Assembly: GCA_964030475.1 (NCBI GenBank)
Contig: CAXIPT010000009.1
Span: 2,662,812-2,726,811 of the forward strand
DNA from: Tethya wilhelma
Lineage: Eukaryota > Porifera > Demospongiae > Tethyida > Tethyidae
Direction of reading: 5' to 3'
Length of the DNA: 64,000 nucleotides
A model generated the notes under the pieces. The model did not search any database. It saw nothing but the letters and a program-made list of their open reading frames with translations, and was not told the DNA's origin. The position numbers and the translations under genes were made by a program. The stretch's first letter is position 1, and every line of letters begins with the position of its first letter. This document shows, one piece after another, positions 11,517-21,700 of this stretch.

Positions 11517-11705
11517 GAATGGCGTACAACGTGGTGGTAAAGGATGATTTGATTTCTTCATGGAAACAAGCATCTTAATTTTACTCTGTGAATGAGATAT
11601 GATTTATATTCAAACTGCTCGTTTCAGAATACTTATCTGGACTCGTGCTCCTCATGTTGGAGTGTTAAAATACAGATTACTGCTGAAGTTTTCCGACTGA
11701 TGATT
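11517..11705 (+). pseudogene. GLYAT-like relic, exons 1-2
   Basis: A copy-4-like first exon begins ATGGCGTACAACGTGGTGG at about 11519 and loses frame after VVVKDD. A remnant of exon 2, with CAGATTACTGCTGAAGTTTT and the following CTGATGATTG, lies at about 11670-11705. The preceding sequence (from about 11430) also matches the region upstream of copy 4. No exons 3-5 follow before copy 3 starts. This is a third, dead lineage in the array. Confidence 0.7.
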
Positions 11706-11913
11706 GAAAACCATTACAGTAAACTAGCTGAAAATTAAATACCTCAACTATTTTTGGTAGAGTGATCATTGATGGAGCATACAACAGCTAAGAAGGCCGT
11801 TCAGTTGCACTGTAATCTCAGGCTACGCATGCGCGAGAGAGAGCTTCGCGCGCGAGAGTTATAACGACTGTTGGTAAAGATCGATCTTGCTTCCATTCCA
11901 ATCAGTGCTCACC

Positions 11914-14325
11914 ATGGTATTCATAGTGAAAGAAACAAAGGATCTTGAGGAACTTGAGGCCAAGTTGAAGAATATTAATGATCCTGAAACGAAGATCGTA
12001 AGTCTGTTATACCATCATCTATATTTTAATGCATACTAATGTCTATGCTCTATGGTTCTATATGTATATAGGTGATTGGTTGTTTATATAAATTAAGAAA
12101 AGGTAAAATTGATGCTAGAGTTTTCACTGATGCTTGGCCGAATGTCTCAGCTGTTGTATGCCAACCTGAAGAGGTATAAGTATAATTATCAGTGCACTTA
12201 CTCCATGCATGTCAGTACTAACACTCTTATGCCAATCACTGATCAGTGCAGGCATGACCCGGCCCACTGACTAGCCGCCAGATCTATCCACCACAAAAAA
12301 TTACTATGGGAGAGTCTGGTCAGCTTGATTCATTGTGTATGCTAAACTCATTCTTGTTAACATATTACCACTTGAACCTGCACAAGCAATACTCAGACCT
12401 TTAAAGATGTTCAGTAGATTCAATATCTTGACTCATATCAGTGCTAGAAGTACACTCATGAAACAAATTGTGTTGGACGGAACGATAGACAAGCTATCTA
12501 CTGACACCTAAACCGTGCGTATCGGTTGCGTGGAATCACCACTAGCTCAATTTTTGTATGTATTGAAGTTCAGTTCCATTGAAAATTTTCGGGTGCATGG
12601 GCATGGCTTCACAACAGTTTTATGTGTGATCGTGCAACAAGCACCATTGAATAGCGCTCGTGGAGAAATATTGTCACATTTACATATTACTTAGAAAAAC
12701 TCTGCAAAAAAGCAGGTGAATTTGTAGAGGTATGACATCACTACTATCATGAATATCCATGATGGAGCACATGCTAGTGGCATTCCATTGTGTCCAGTAA
12801 AAATCATTAAATTATTTATGCACAGATATGTAGAAATGCCACACAACAAATATGCATTTATTTTTGTCTATTCTGTGTCAATGTGTTGTGTTGAATTGTG
12901 TGCATTTGATTATTATTACACGATGCAGGACCACATTTAGATATTGAACATGTCTTATAAGACAGTGTGGGTTGTATAGTTAATATCTTCTAAACTACAA
13001 TGGATATACTCATGAAAGTAGCTAGAACAAGAGAATGCTAATTCTGGTTATCTACGTAGCAAGCCTATCAAAGTTTGTCCTTATACCGATTGTAGGCTGT
13101 GAAAAAAAGTCTTATAAATTAATATAAAATATCATATGCCTTTTTGCCATATCTAATTTCAGTATTACTTTTGTTTTCCTTCAAATAGCTAACGGAAGGG
13201 AAATCCCTTCACAAATATGCACGACTGAGGCATAGATTGAGTAGTATATTACTAGTATGTTGCATGCAGGCTCCAGAAAAATGAGTGAGACAAATTTGAT
13301 TGAATGTGCTGAGTCGATCCATTCATATCTGGTGAGAAGTGTGTTTAAAATTTGATTATACAATACCCTCACCAGACTCCCGTTTGCAAAGAATCTGATG
13401 AGATTGTATATGATCAGGAGGTACTTTTAAACCCGTGTATTACCTGCATGGTTTGAATCGACATTGACTGCAATAATCTATCAGGAATTCAGGATGTGCA
13501 TTCTTGATACGATTAATATCCCTTATTCTATTAGATCCGTGGTAGATACTGTTATGCAACATCAGCCAATGCTCTTGTTGATGTTCTTAAAGGCACTGGA
13601 CTTGTAACATCTCATTCTGAAATAAAACCATTGTTTGGTAAATTATTGTTAATTAAATTAAATAGTATTATGCAATTCACAGATATTATCATAATATGTG
13701 CAATATTCTTCTTATATAATTACAGTTGTTGCAAAACATCACACAGGTCACATACTTGAAGAGTTTCCAGAACTAAGAGTAACGTTTGAAGGAACACATT
13801 ATCTTTTACCACAGCAACTAACGCAGAGAGAAAAAAATGGACTGAGGTATTAGAAATTACCAACATTGGTTTGTATTTGATGTGCATCTGTCTTGTAATT
13901 CTTAAATCAGATCGTGTCCAAGTGATTTTGTTGTTGGTGGCCTTGATCCTTTGCAACATGCTGAACAAATTGCTTCTCACTGGACGTATCTTCAAAATGG
14001 ACCAAGAAAGATGGCTTTCTTCAAGCTATTGATAGAAACTGGTCACTCTTGTGGTGTTTTCAAGGCTGGTGACATGAGTAAACTAGTAGCATGGGGTGTA
14101 CAGTACCCCAGTGGAAACATAGGACATGTTTTCACTCTCCCTGAGTACAGAAACAGAGGACTAGCTAGCATTGTAGTTAGTGAACTCTGCAAGTTGATCG
14201 CTGCTGATGGATTGACTCCATCATTGACTGTTGAAGTAGGCAACCCAGTGGCTTGTGTGTTTCTAAAACTAGGGTTTGTAGAATCAGGTAGCGTGAACTT
14301 TGTCATGCCACTTCCCGATCTATGA
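11914..14325 (+). CDS. GLYAT-like N-acyltransferase, copy 3
   Basis: Exons 11914-11997, 12072-12173, 13535-13637, 13726-13846 and 13911-14325 sum to 825 bases, 274 residues, with the same phases as copy 2. It starts MVFIVKETKDLEELEAK. The N-terminal domain includes IRGRYCYATSANALVDVLK and the C-terminal exon carries GHVFTLPEYRNRGLAS with the RxxGxA acyl-CoA loop. It is very similar to copy 2 in exon 5 and more diverged in exon 3. A TTGGTAAAGATC-like motif (TGTTGGTAAAGATCGATC) is at about 11868. Intron 2 is long (about 1.36 kb) with no recognised element. Function as for the family: acyl-CoA-dependent N-acylation of an unidentified amine. Confidence 0.85.
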
Positions 14326-14443
14326 TAATAATTTCCTGTATCAGATTCTACTATTGCGCATGCGCGTTGCGATTCATTAAAATTGCATCCCCTGGAGCGT
14401 GTTACTTCGGTTTTACATTTCGTATACTGCCTGAACGAAAGCA

Positions 14444-16045
14444 ATGGTGTACAACGTGGTGGTCAAGGATGATTTTGATAAACTCACAGCCAAGTTAAAG
14501 GACGCTAATGATCCTGAAACTCACTATGTAAGCTAGCTAGAGTCAAGATCCACCTTGTGACCTCCATTCAAGTCCGATCCCATTTATGTCGCCCGTTGTA
14601 GGTAACTGGCTGTCTATATACATTAAAGAAAGGGCAGATTACTGCTGAAGTTTATACTGATGATTGGCCGAACTTCTCAGCTGTTGTATGCTCTATCACT
14701 GTACCAAGAATGGTTGAGGTATAGAGTCAGCTGTCTAATGCCATAGATATAAAAATAATAATTATGATAATACTTTCTGCACGTCAGGGTTCAGTTGCAT
14801 TGTATATATATAACCTCAAGCTCAGCCTAGTTAACAAAGCCATACAGACTCAGTATCTACTACATTGTCCGGGAGGGTCAATGTACTAGTCGAAGTCAGT
14901 CGTACTATAGGTTTTAGTAGTCTGGCTTGCGAAGAGTCTGGTAAGCCAGACTAAGGTTTTAGTGTGTATGTGCCCTCAGGAATACATACAGCTGCCCTCA
15001 GGTTACAATACATACAACCCAAAAACATAAGGTACAAATGGCTTGTACCATAGTGAAGCCATAAGTTCATACACTGTTATAGGGTGTATCAGCTCATGTA
15101 CACTAGGCGATGCCTTTGAAGTGAGCCGACTAGCTATGGTACAAGCAGGTATGTATATAGTAGCATGATTGTGTCGAACTTTTTCATGCATTAATATGTA
15201 TTGTGCAGTTTGATTTCATCATAAGCTGTTATGCTACATCTACGACTGCTCTCATTAGTGTGTTTAAAGATGCTGGACTTCTACATAGTCAGTCCGCTGA
15301 ATTTGGAACTGTACGAATAGGTAAGCTATATATAGTATTGTATTGATGAGTAGTCATTTGGCCGTCAATTTGCAATTTCTAATTATTACCTCAAAGTATG
15401 TGTTGAATATGATATGCCATCCGTGAACAACATGTCATACATGCAGGACTTTCAAATCATCATACCAACACTATGCTCCAAGAGTTTCCACACCTGAAGC
15501 TTAGCTTTGAAGGGACACTTCATTATCTACCAGGACCATTAACACCAACATTCAGGTGTACATTGTACCAATATTTGATTGGAATGTGTTAGACTGACAC
15601 TAATTGATACTGCATACTACGCTGCAGGCTGTGCCCAAAAGGATTTGTTGTCGCCAAGTTGGTCCCGTGTCAAGATCATGTGGAAGTAGTTGCGTCTCAT
15701 TGGAAGTTTTTTAAGAATGGACCTAAAAAGATGGCATACATTAAAACTTTGATTGAACGTTTTCCTTCAATGACATGCGGTATTTTCAAGGCTGACGACA
15801 TGAGCAAACCAGTGGCATGGGGGTTGCTGTACCAATTTGGACGTATAGGACAGGTTTTCACACTCCCTGAGTACAGACGAAGAGGACTAGCTAGCATTGT
15901 AGTGAGTGAACTCTGCAGACTTGTCGCAGCTGATGGACTGACACCAGGAGTGATGGTTGAAACAGGAAATAAAATATCTGGATTGTTTTTAAATCTTGGA
16001 TTCATGGCTTCAAATTCAAAGTACAATTATATCGATTTAGTTTGA
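14444..16045 (+). CDS. GLYAT-like N-acyltransferase, copy 4 (divergent)
   Basis: Exons 14444-14527, 14602-14718, 15209-15320, 15447-15555 and 15628-16045 total 840 bases, 279 residues, all with consistent phases. It begins MVYNVVVKDDFDKLTAKLKD. Exon 2 is 15 bases longer than in copies 1-3, and exon 5 starts CPKGFVVAKLVPCQDHVEVV and ends NSKYNYIDLV. The GNAT motif is QVFTLPEYRRRGLASIVV. It is intermediate between copies 2/3 and copies 6/7, sharing the YNYID ending with the latter. Its upstream region lacks the TTGGTAAAGATC word. Intron 2 holds a perfect palindrome at 14918-14953. Confidence 0.85.
14918..14953. repeat. Short perfect palindrome with GTCTGGC/GCGAAGAG motif
   Basis: TAGTCTGGCTT and AAGCCAGACTA are exact reverse complements separated by GCGAAGAGTCTGGT. 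The loop and stem words match the ends of the elements at 788-947 and 33733-34374. Confidence 0.6.
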
Positions 16046-16565
16046 TCCGGGCATTGAAAATGGTACAACATTCAGCAGCTTCATTTGTGATTAATAGACG
16101 TATAATTTCTGTAGATTGATGTTGTAAAAAAATTGTCCATAGTTTTCGATTTGTGCAAAATGTGGCATTCGAGTTAGTATACTTAACTTCTAAGTCCAGT
16201 ATTGGACCGTGTCCTAGTACATACCTCCCCTTGAGTGTCAAAATATGCAAGTTGGTAAAGATCATCACCAATACTTCATCTTAATTAGTCTCCCATGTCA
16301 AAGTACATGGAATCATGGTCACAGACGGTGTTTTGCATTGTGGAGAGGAAGGAATTTAAAGAACTTGAAGCCAAGCTGAAGGATATCAATGATCCAGAAT
16401 TTCAAACAAACATTGTAAGTTAGCTGGGTAGTCTGTTAGAGAGTCACTGATAGCCAGTGAAGCTCATGATGCTATGTAGGATTTGAACTCTGATCAAGAA
16501 AGCCTTATTCTTGATAGCCTTAATTGTAGATGTACTGTACATACCCATCAGTCCCCATTCCATAT

Positions 16566-16790
16566 GCAGCTAGAGTCAGGCCCGTAGCCAGGATTCTTGA
16601 AAGGGGGGTGCAAATTTTGTTGTCCAAAAGTGTTTCATAAAAAAAGTAAATCGATTTAGTTTGATCCGGGCATTGAAAATGAGGGGGGTCTGGGGGCATG
16701 CTCCCCCAGAAAATTTTGGAATTTAGGCTTATTTTGATGAATTCTGGTGCATTCTGGAACATATTTCATGATTTGAAGCTATAATTTAAT
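16566..16790. repeat. Dispersed repeat (GGGGGTCTGGGGGCATGC type) in relic intron
   Basis: The words CCCGTAGCCAGGATTC and GGGGGTCTGGGGGCATGCTC belong to a repeat type I recall as common in marine invertebrate genomes, but I cannot verify this here. Embedded at 16650-16681 are 32 bases identical to the end of GLYAT copy 4 (16031-16062). Confidence 0.45.
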
Positions 16791-17365
16791 GTTTTATGAT
16801 TATGCCTGTGACTTGGTTCTTCTTTTTGCTGTTCGTGACAGTGCTCTGTTTCTGGCTAAACAGTGCTCCAGTACATGTACCTATGCACTGGCTGTGAATC
16901 AACTGCACAGTAATACTGTTATATAATTTATACCCTTTGGGCTAGTACTTTTCTAATTTGTTGCTAGGTGACTGGATGTCTATATAGGTTGAGAAATAGT
17001 CAAATTTAGTGGCAATGTTTATGGCCAATTGTCTTCACCGTTTTGCCACCGTGTCAAATAACAAAACCACTGCTTTTTGATAAGGTTAGTATAATATTAT
17101 GCATATGCATGCCACCATACAATTTTGTATGTTATGCCAATATATTATACTTGTCTGAGCATGCAGGCACTAGAAGATTTGGGATTGTTTAGATGGTTTG
17201 AATCAGAATTCATTAAGATACATGCAGGCAAAAGTTTGAGCCACTCAGGTGCCTAGCCCTATAGAATTAATAAAAGCTCTTCTATCCCTTCCTTGTCCCT
17301 CATGAATATTAAGCGGTTTATTTGACAAATACTTAATTCTTTGTCTCATTTACTGTTGTGCTTAA

Positions 17366-17752
17366 AGGTGCTATTGCACGGAAGTTGTACGCGTAGTAAT
17401 TTACACCGCGTAGTGAAGCCATAATGTGCGTAGAACAATATGCGTGTATAAAAATGTGCGACCACGTGCAGTTTGAATTTGAACGCTTACAAGACATGAT
17501 GAGCAGTAGAAGCACACCAAGAGAAGGAACGGGGAAGAAAGAAGCTAGATGAGTGTAAGTCTAAGAGTATAAGTATGTCAAATAGCTGCAACTTGCCACG
17601 TGGTTACAAAGAAAAATTATGCGTACGTTGGAGTCAACGCGAAAATAGGAGCGCAAATTGCATTCCAATGACGTATTTTCAACCAATGAAATTTCAGTAT
17701 TGATTTTTGGGCCATTTTTTCAAAAAGTTGCCGCTTCCGTGCAATAGCACCT
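17366..17752. mobile_element. TTAA-flanked MITE inside exon 3 of the GLYAT relic
   Basis: Ends AGGTGCTATTGCACGGAAG and CTTCCGTGCAATAGCACCT are perfect 19 bp inverted repeats, each bordered by TTAA (17362-17365 and 17753-17756). TTAA duplication is the signature of piggyBac-type insertion, although the terminal bases are not the usual piggyBac ones. Flanking sequence joins to restore the family's exon 3, confirming insertion. No coding capacity. Confidence 0.75.
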
Positions 17753-17792
17753 TTAACAAAACTTTTAATGCACCCATTGGAGTACTCAGAGA

Positions 17793-18016
17793 TGCTAGGA
17801 ATGGGCAGTGCGGTAAAAAGTAAGGAAACAAGGCATGCATGTCGCAATTTCGGCACATGACTACTTCATTTTCATTTTCGATTCCTCATGCATTCAGTCA
17901 TATAAAATAAATACTGGTATGGTTCAAACAATGCTGTATATGCCCATTGATATTATCATACGTACGGTAGTACGTATAGTAGGAATGGGCCGACTGTCCC
18001 ATAGACACAGTACAAN
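17793..18016. repeat. Partial copies of the TAGGAATGGGC element, truncated at n
   Basis: From about 17793 the sequence matches one arm of the palindromic element seen at 32079-32461 (AGGAATGGGCAGTGC, ATTTCGGCACATGACTACTT). From about 17960 it matches, inverted, the right end of the larger repeat (21060-21100 and 33030-33070), then stops at the n at 18016. It is probably a rearranged or mis-scaffolded copy. Confidence 0.55.
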
Positions 18017-18254
18017 CAGTGGGCACCAGTGACTCTTATTCAGTAGCGGAGGGGTTAATTTTTTTCTTGATTACATTTTTGGGTCTTCTTGAGTAGGTCC
18101 TTACCTCGATTTCGTATCATATAATACCTGACTGATCNGCCTATCTCTCTGTCCATATGGCTGGTGCTTGATCCGAACTCCTGTGATGATGGCTTTTGTT
18201 TCCAAGACAGCGAATGAATAAGAGAGAATCAAGTCTATTGGAGCGGGAGGATAG

Positions 18255-18262
18255 TTGGGAAG

Positions 18263-18314
<52 letters not shown>
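18255..18314. repeat. (TG)n microsatellite
   Basis: About 25 uninterrupted TG units. Confidence 0.9.
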
Positions 18315-18317
<3 letters not shown>

Positions 18318-18494
18318 GGGACATAAGCATGGTTTGCAATATTTTCCATTAATTTTGCGTCAAGTAAATAATCTTCTTGCACTAATATATCCTATCAAAT
18401 GCATGCTTTGAAACTTTTCTAACTCTGCTTCAACATTAGCATTAATTGCAAATTGCATCACTCAATAATAACTAAAAATACACAATGTAATGTG

Positions 18495-19545
18495 TCATAC
18501 TGCAAACAAGGCCTTACTAGCAAATCCATTTATGATGAAGACGGTGAGGAAGTAGATGATTCTCTTTCTAGCCTGAGACTGTCCTTTCATTATCAACATA
18601 TCCACAGCTCCATAATGAGGGTGATTCTTACGAAGATTCTCTAAACATTGGAAACAAACAAACAAATAAACAAATAAAAAAAACTATCACCTAAACTCTG
18701 ATCATGCACCATGCAGATAACAGATCAACTCACTATGCTGTCTTCTGAGGTGTTTGATCCATCTCATGATCTTCCAGTAAATGACCACCAAGAGAACGAA
18801 CGCTACAAGGTAACTGCTGCCAATTGTGTATCCATAAACAGCCAAAAGGTTTTGAATCCTATCCACATAGACAGCTGCAGCCTGAGGAAGAAAATCAATG
18901 GAAGGGGGGGATTGTGTGTGTGTTGTGATAATAAAAGTATATATCGATCGCTGTAAAATTGAATGTAACTTACTTGGCTGGCTCCAGTTGCTATGGGTAC
19001 GACATTACCAAAATGTGGCTTACACCTGTAGACAACAATTCAGATAGATAGATTCACAAAAGTTTTGCTGTATAGCTAACTAGTAAGGAGTTTTAACAAG
19101 TAACCGCTGAATCTCCTTGATGCAATATTATAAAGGTCACAAAGGTTAGCAATGATAAAACACGAGCACACATACACCACAGAGAGAGAGAAAGAGAGAA
19201 AGAAACTCGAAACTACCGTATACTGCTTAAGTTTCGTGGTACTTAACTTTCGCAGTTTTCGCAGATCGAACGTTATCCGCAAAAATTGTTCAACGAAAAA
19301 TTGCGTGCTCATATGCATGCACACACGAATGATATCAATCCGCGAAACTTATTCAACGAAAATCTGCAATAGCGCAATCCGCGAAAATTAAGTAACCTCG
19401 AAAATTAAGCGGCATATGGTATAGCCTACCAGCAACTGCAGTTGTTAGCATCATTGATGAAAGGCATCGTCCCTTCCAGCACTCCAAAGGAGAGGAGAAT
19501 GATAAAGAATGGAATAAACCTGTCCAGTACACATTTGGAATACAT
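18495..19545 (-). CDS. Small single-pass membrane protein
   Basis: Four minus-strand exons, 19545-19430, 19025-18974, 18881-18734 and 18640-18495, sum to 462 bases, 153 residues, with matching phases (2, 0, 1). The protein starts MYSKCVLDRFIPFFIILLSFG, a signal peptide or anchor, followed by a short cysteine-rich ectodomain (NDANNCSCWCKPHFGN). A strong membrane segment follows (YLVAFVLLVVIYW), then a basic cytoplasmic stretch (KIMRWIKHLRRQHKNLRK) and a second hydrophobic stretch near the C-terminus. A possible splice donor (GTAAGG) overlaps the last codons, so the true 3' end could differ. The family is not recognised. It sits between n characters and the N run, so its position inside the GLYAT relic may be a scaffold artefact. 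Confidence 0.65.
19214..19421. mobile_element. MITE, TACCGTATA-ended family
   Basis: Starts TACCGTATACTGCTTAAG and ends CTTAAT-type sequence GGCATATGGTA in mirrored form, with internal repeats of CGAAA and CGCGAAA. It lies in intron 1 of the small membrane-protein gene. It shares its ends with elements at 19775, 37581 and 48416. Confidence 0.6.
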
Positions 19546-19774
19546 ATTGAACACACACACACACAATTTACACACAAAGCTGTTTACTTTGGGAGTTATC
19601 TAGACTTGTGGTGAACCAGAAACAACATACAAAGTTAGTTTATGTAAACTGGCAATGGGAGACACAAAAATGCATACAGGCAGGCCCATGTATATAGCTC
19701 TTATCACACACGAAAATCAGACTAAAGTCAATTCGTGTTTACTCGAGCATTCGTTTTTCTTGCTCTAACCTGAC

Positions 19775-19890
19775 TACCGTATAGCTCCAAATTTTCGTGG
19801 TTCAAAAAGTTCGTGAAAAGTCTGTCTTTGCCGTTTTGAGCTAATTTTCGTGAATCACGATCTCTGAAATTATATTGCCGATATACGGTT
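19775..19890. mobile_element. Short MITE, TACCGTATA-ended family
   Basis: Begins TACCGTATAGCTCCAAATTT and ends GCCGATATACGGT. The core repeats TTCGTGAA/TTCGTGG words. Noncoding. Confidence 0.5.
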
Positions 19891-19900
19891 TTCTAAATTT

Positions 19901-20350
19901 NNNNNNNNNNNNNNNNNNNNNNNNNNNNNNNNNNNNNNNNNNNNNNNNNNNNNNNNNNNNNNNNNNNNNNNNNNNNNNNNNNNNNNNNNNNNNNNNNNNN
20001 NNNNNNNNNNNNNNNNNNNNNNNNNNNNNNNNNNNNNNNNNNNNNNNNNNNNNNNNNNNNNNNNNNNNNNNNNNNNNNNNNNNNNNNNNNNNNNNNNNNN
20101 NNNNNNNNNNNNNNNNNNNNNNNNNNNNNNNNNNNNNNNNNNNNNNNNNNNNNNNNNNNNNNNNNNNNNNNNNNNNNNNNNNNNNNNNNNNNNNNNNNNN
20201 NNNNNNNNNNNNNNNNNNNNNNNNNNNNNNNNNNNNNNNNNNNNNNNNNNNNNNNNNNNNNNNNNNNNNNNNNNNNNNNNNNNNNNNNNNNNNNNNNNNN
20301 NNNNNNNNNNNNNNNNNNNNNNNNNNNNNNNNNNNNNNNNNNNNNNNNNN
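19901..20350. other. Assembly gap (450 N)
   Basis: A run of unknown bases; any reading through it is meaningless. Confidence 0.99.
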
Positions 20351-21105
20351 TAGATAACGACCTTTGAACTCTACCTACATAACTTCATAAGATGGCTGCA
20401 CTAAAGTACACAAATTTATAGGCTAAGTTTCTAGATCTTGTTTTAGTACATTTTGGCAGTAAACAAGTGTAAAAGATGCTAGTCCGGATGAAAATAAGTT
20501 ACTTCGTGTATTCAAAACCACCTCAGTGTCTTTTGTTTTCCTGGAAATCTCGTTCAAGTAAGTCAGTGAGTAAGTAAGAACAAATTGCGTGGGTGCACAG
20601 TTAAAAATGGTGTGTTCCCATGCACTTTAAATTTAACACACCTAAAGTGTGTAAATCTTAAATGTGCATTTAGGCATGATAATGTAACTCAAAAGCTTCT
20701 TTAGATGTTGAAAACTAATATTTCAGTATTCAATCCCCAGGAAAGTTAATTCACATGAAGATATGCTTCTTTGAACATAAACCACATCAAACGTTTCCAT
20801 GGCAACAGAAAAAGGGTGTTGTTTAACACACTAGTGTGTAAAAGTTAAACAGTAATGTGGACACACTATTTTTAACAGTGTGTAGCTTCTGACTTAGCGC
20901 TCTGCTCCGAGTGCTTAGGAAAGTATCTGTGAGCCTTAGGCGTTATATGCTGTTGGTAATCTGTCCATGCAGGAGAGCTTCTGGGCAAGTTTAAAGGCTG
21001 AACTTTGTTTTGTTAGATTTTTATGGTGATAAACATTTTGTATTGTGCATGTCTATGGGACAGTTGGCCCATTCCTACTATACGTACTACCATACGCTAT
21101 GATGA
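20351..21105. repeat. Dispersed repeat, copy related to 32600-33075
   Basis: Shared landmarks with 32600-33075 in order: GACCTTTGAACTCTAC, CAAGTAAGTCAGT, GGTAATCTGTC, ATTTTGTTTTG.TAGATTTTTATG, and the right end GGCCCATTCCTACTATACGTAC. The left side is cut by the N run. Relative to the other copy it carries an extra 290 bp insert (20596-20883). Noncoding. Confidence 0.65.
20596..20883. mobile_element. MITE nested in the dispersed repeat
   Basis: Ends CACAGTTAAAAATGGTGTGT and ACACACTATTTTTAACAGTG are imperfect inverted repeats. The related repeat at 32.8 kb lacks this segment, which shows it is an insertion. Internally it contains further palindromic AACACAC/GTGTGTT words. Noncoding. Confidence 0.65.
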
Positions 21106-21230
21106 CTATTATACTTGTTTCAGATGTATTATGACTGAGCATGATTGTGTGATTCTGTTCTAGGCATATAGTTGTAGCTAAGCACCACACAAATGTCATA
21201 CTTTTCTGAGAGTTTCCTACTCGCTAATAC

Positions 21231-21666
21231 ATAATTCTATAATTATTATGTTAAATTTACAACAATAATAATTTATTATTGCATGCAGGGTAATGAGCAA
21301 CTGGTCATTAAAATTTTTAAGTGTTTACCATGATACCAAGCTTTCCCTTAAAATTTCCCCTGTACAAGCACTATTGGTTAAAATATCATAAAATGGGTCA
21401 TTTGTAACAGTAGATGTGTATCTTTTTTTATGACAGAAACATGCAGCAATTGAGCAAAGGGATCACAAAGTGAGCACAGAGTGGCTAGGCCATTAGCATA
21501 AGTGCATTAGTTTAAAGCTCTTCTTGTATGTAGTTCACTGAGTAAGCCAAAAGTATATATAAACTCTCGTTTCTTTGTGCAGTGAAGCCTACATTTATAA
21601 TAACACACTCACAGACACACACACACACACACACTGCACACACACACACACACATGTACACCCACC

Positions 21667-21700
<34 letters not shown>

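Larger units (their letters stand above)
16314..21230 (+). pseudogene. GLYAT-like relic, copy 5, shredded by insertions
   Basis: Exon 1 starts at 16314 in the copy 6/7 style (ATGGTCACAG) but is 4 bases longer and out of frame. Exon 2 (16973-17084) has an in-frame TAG and a deletion. Exon 3 is split: TTTACTGTTGTGCTT at 17348-17362, a TTAA-flanked element, then its continuation (GCACCCATTGGAGTACTCAGAG) at 17771-17792, where another repeat begins. An exon 4 remnant (GTAGCTAAGCACCAC...) lies at about 21172-21225. No exon 5 was found. The intervening DNA includes a minus-strand gene and an N run, so part of the separation may be scaffolding error. Confidence 0.75.

Noticed and set aside
11109..16026. 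Antisense open frames of 87-133 codons over GLYAT exon 5 (11109-11372, 14043-14444, 15697-16026)
   Set aside because: They are exact shadows of the conserved acyltransferase exon and recur only because that exon does.
19875..20357. Long open frame through the N run
   Set aside because: It is an artefact of translating unknown bases.
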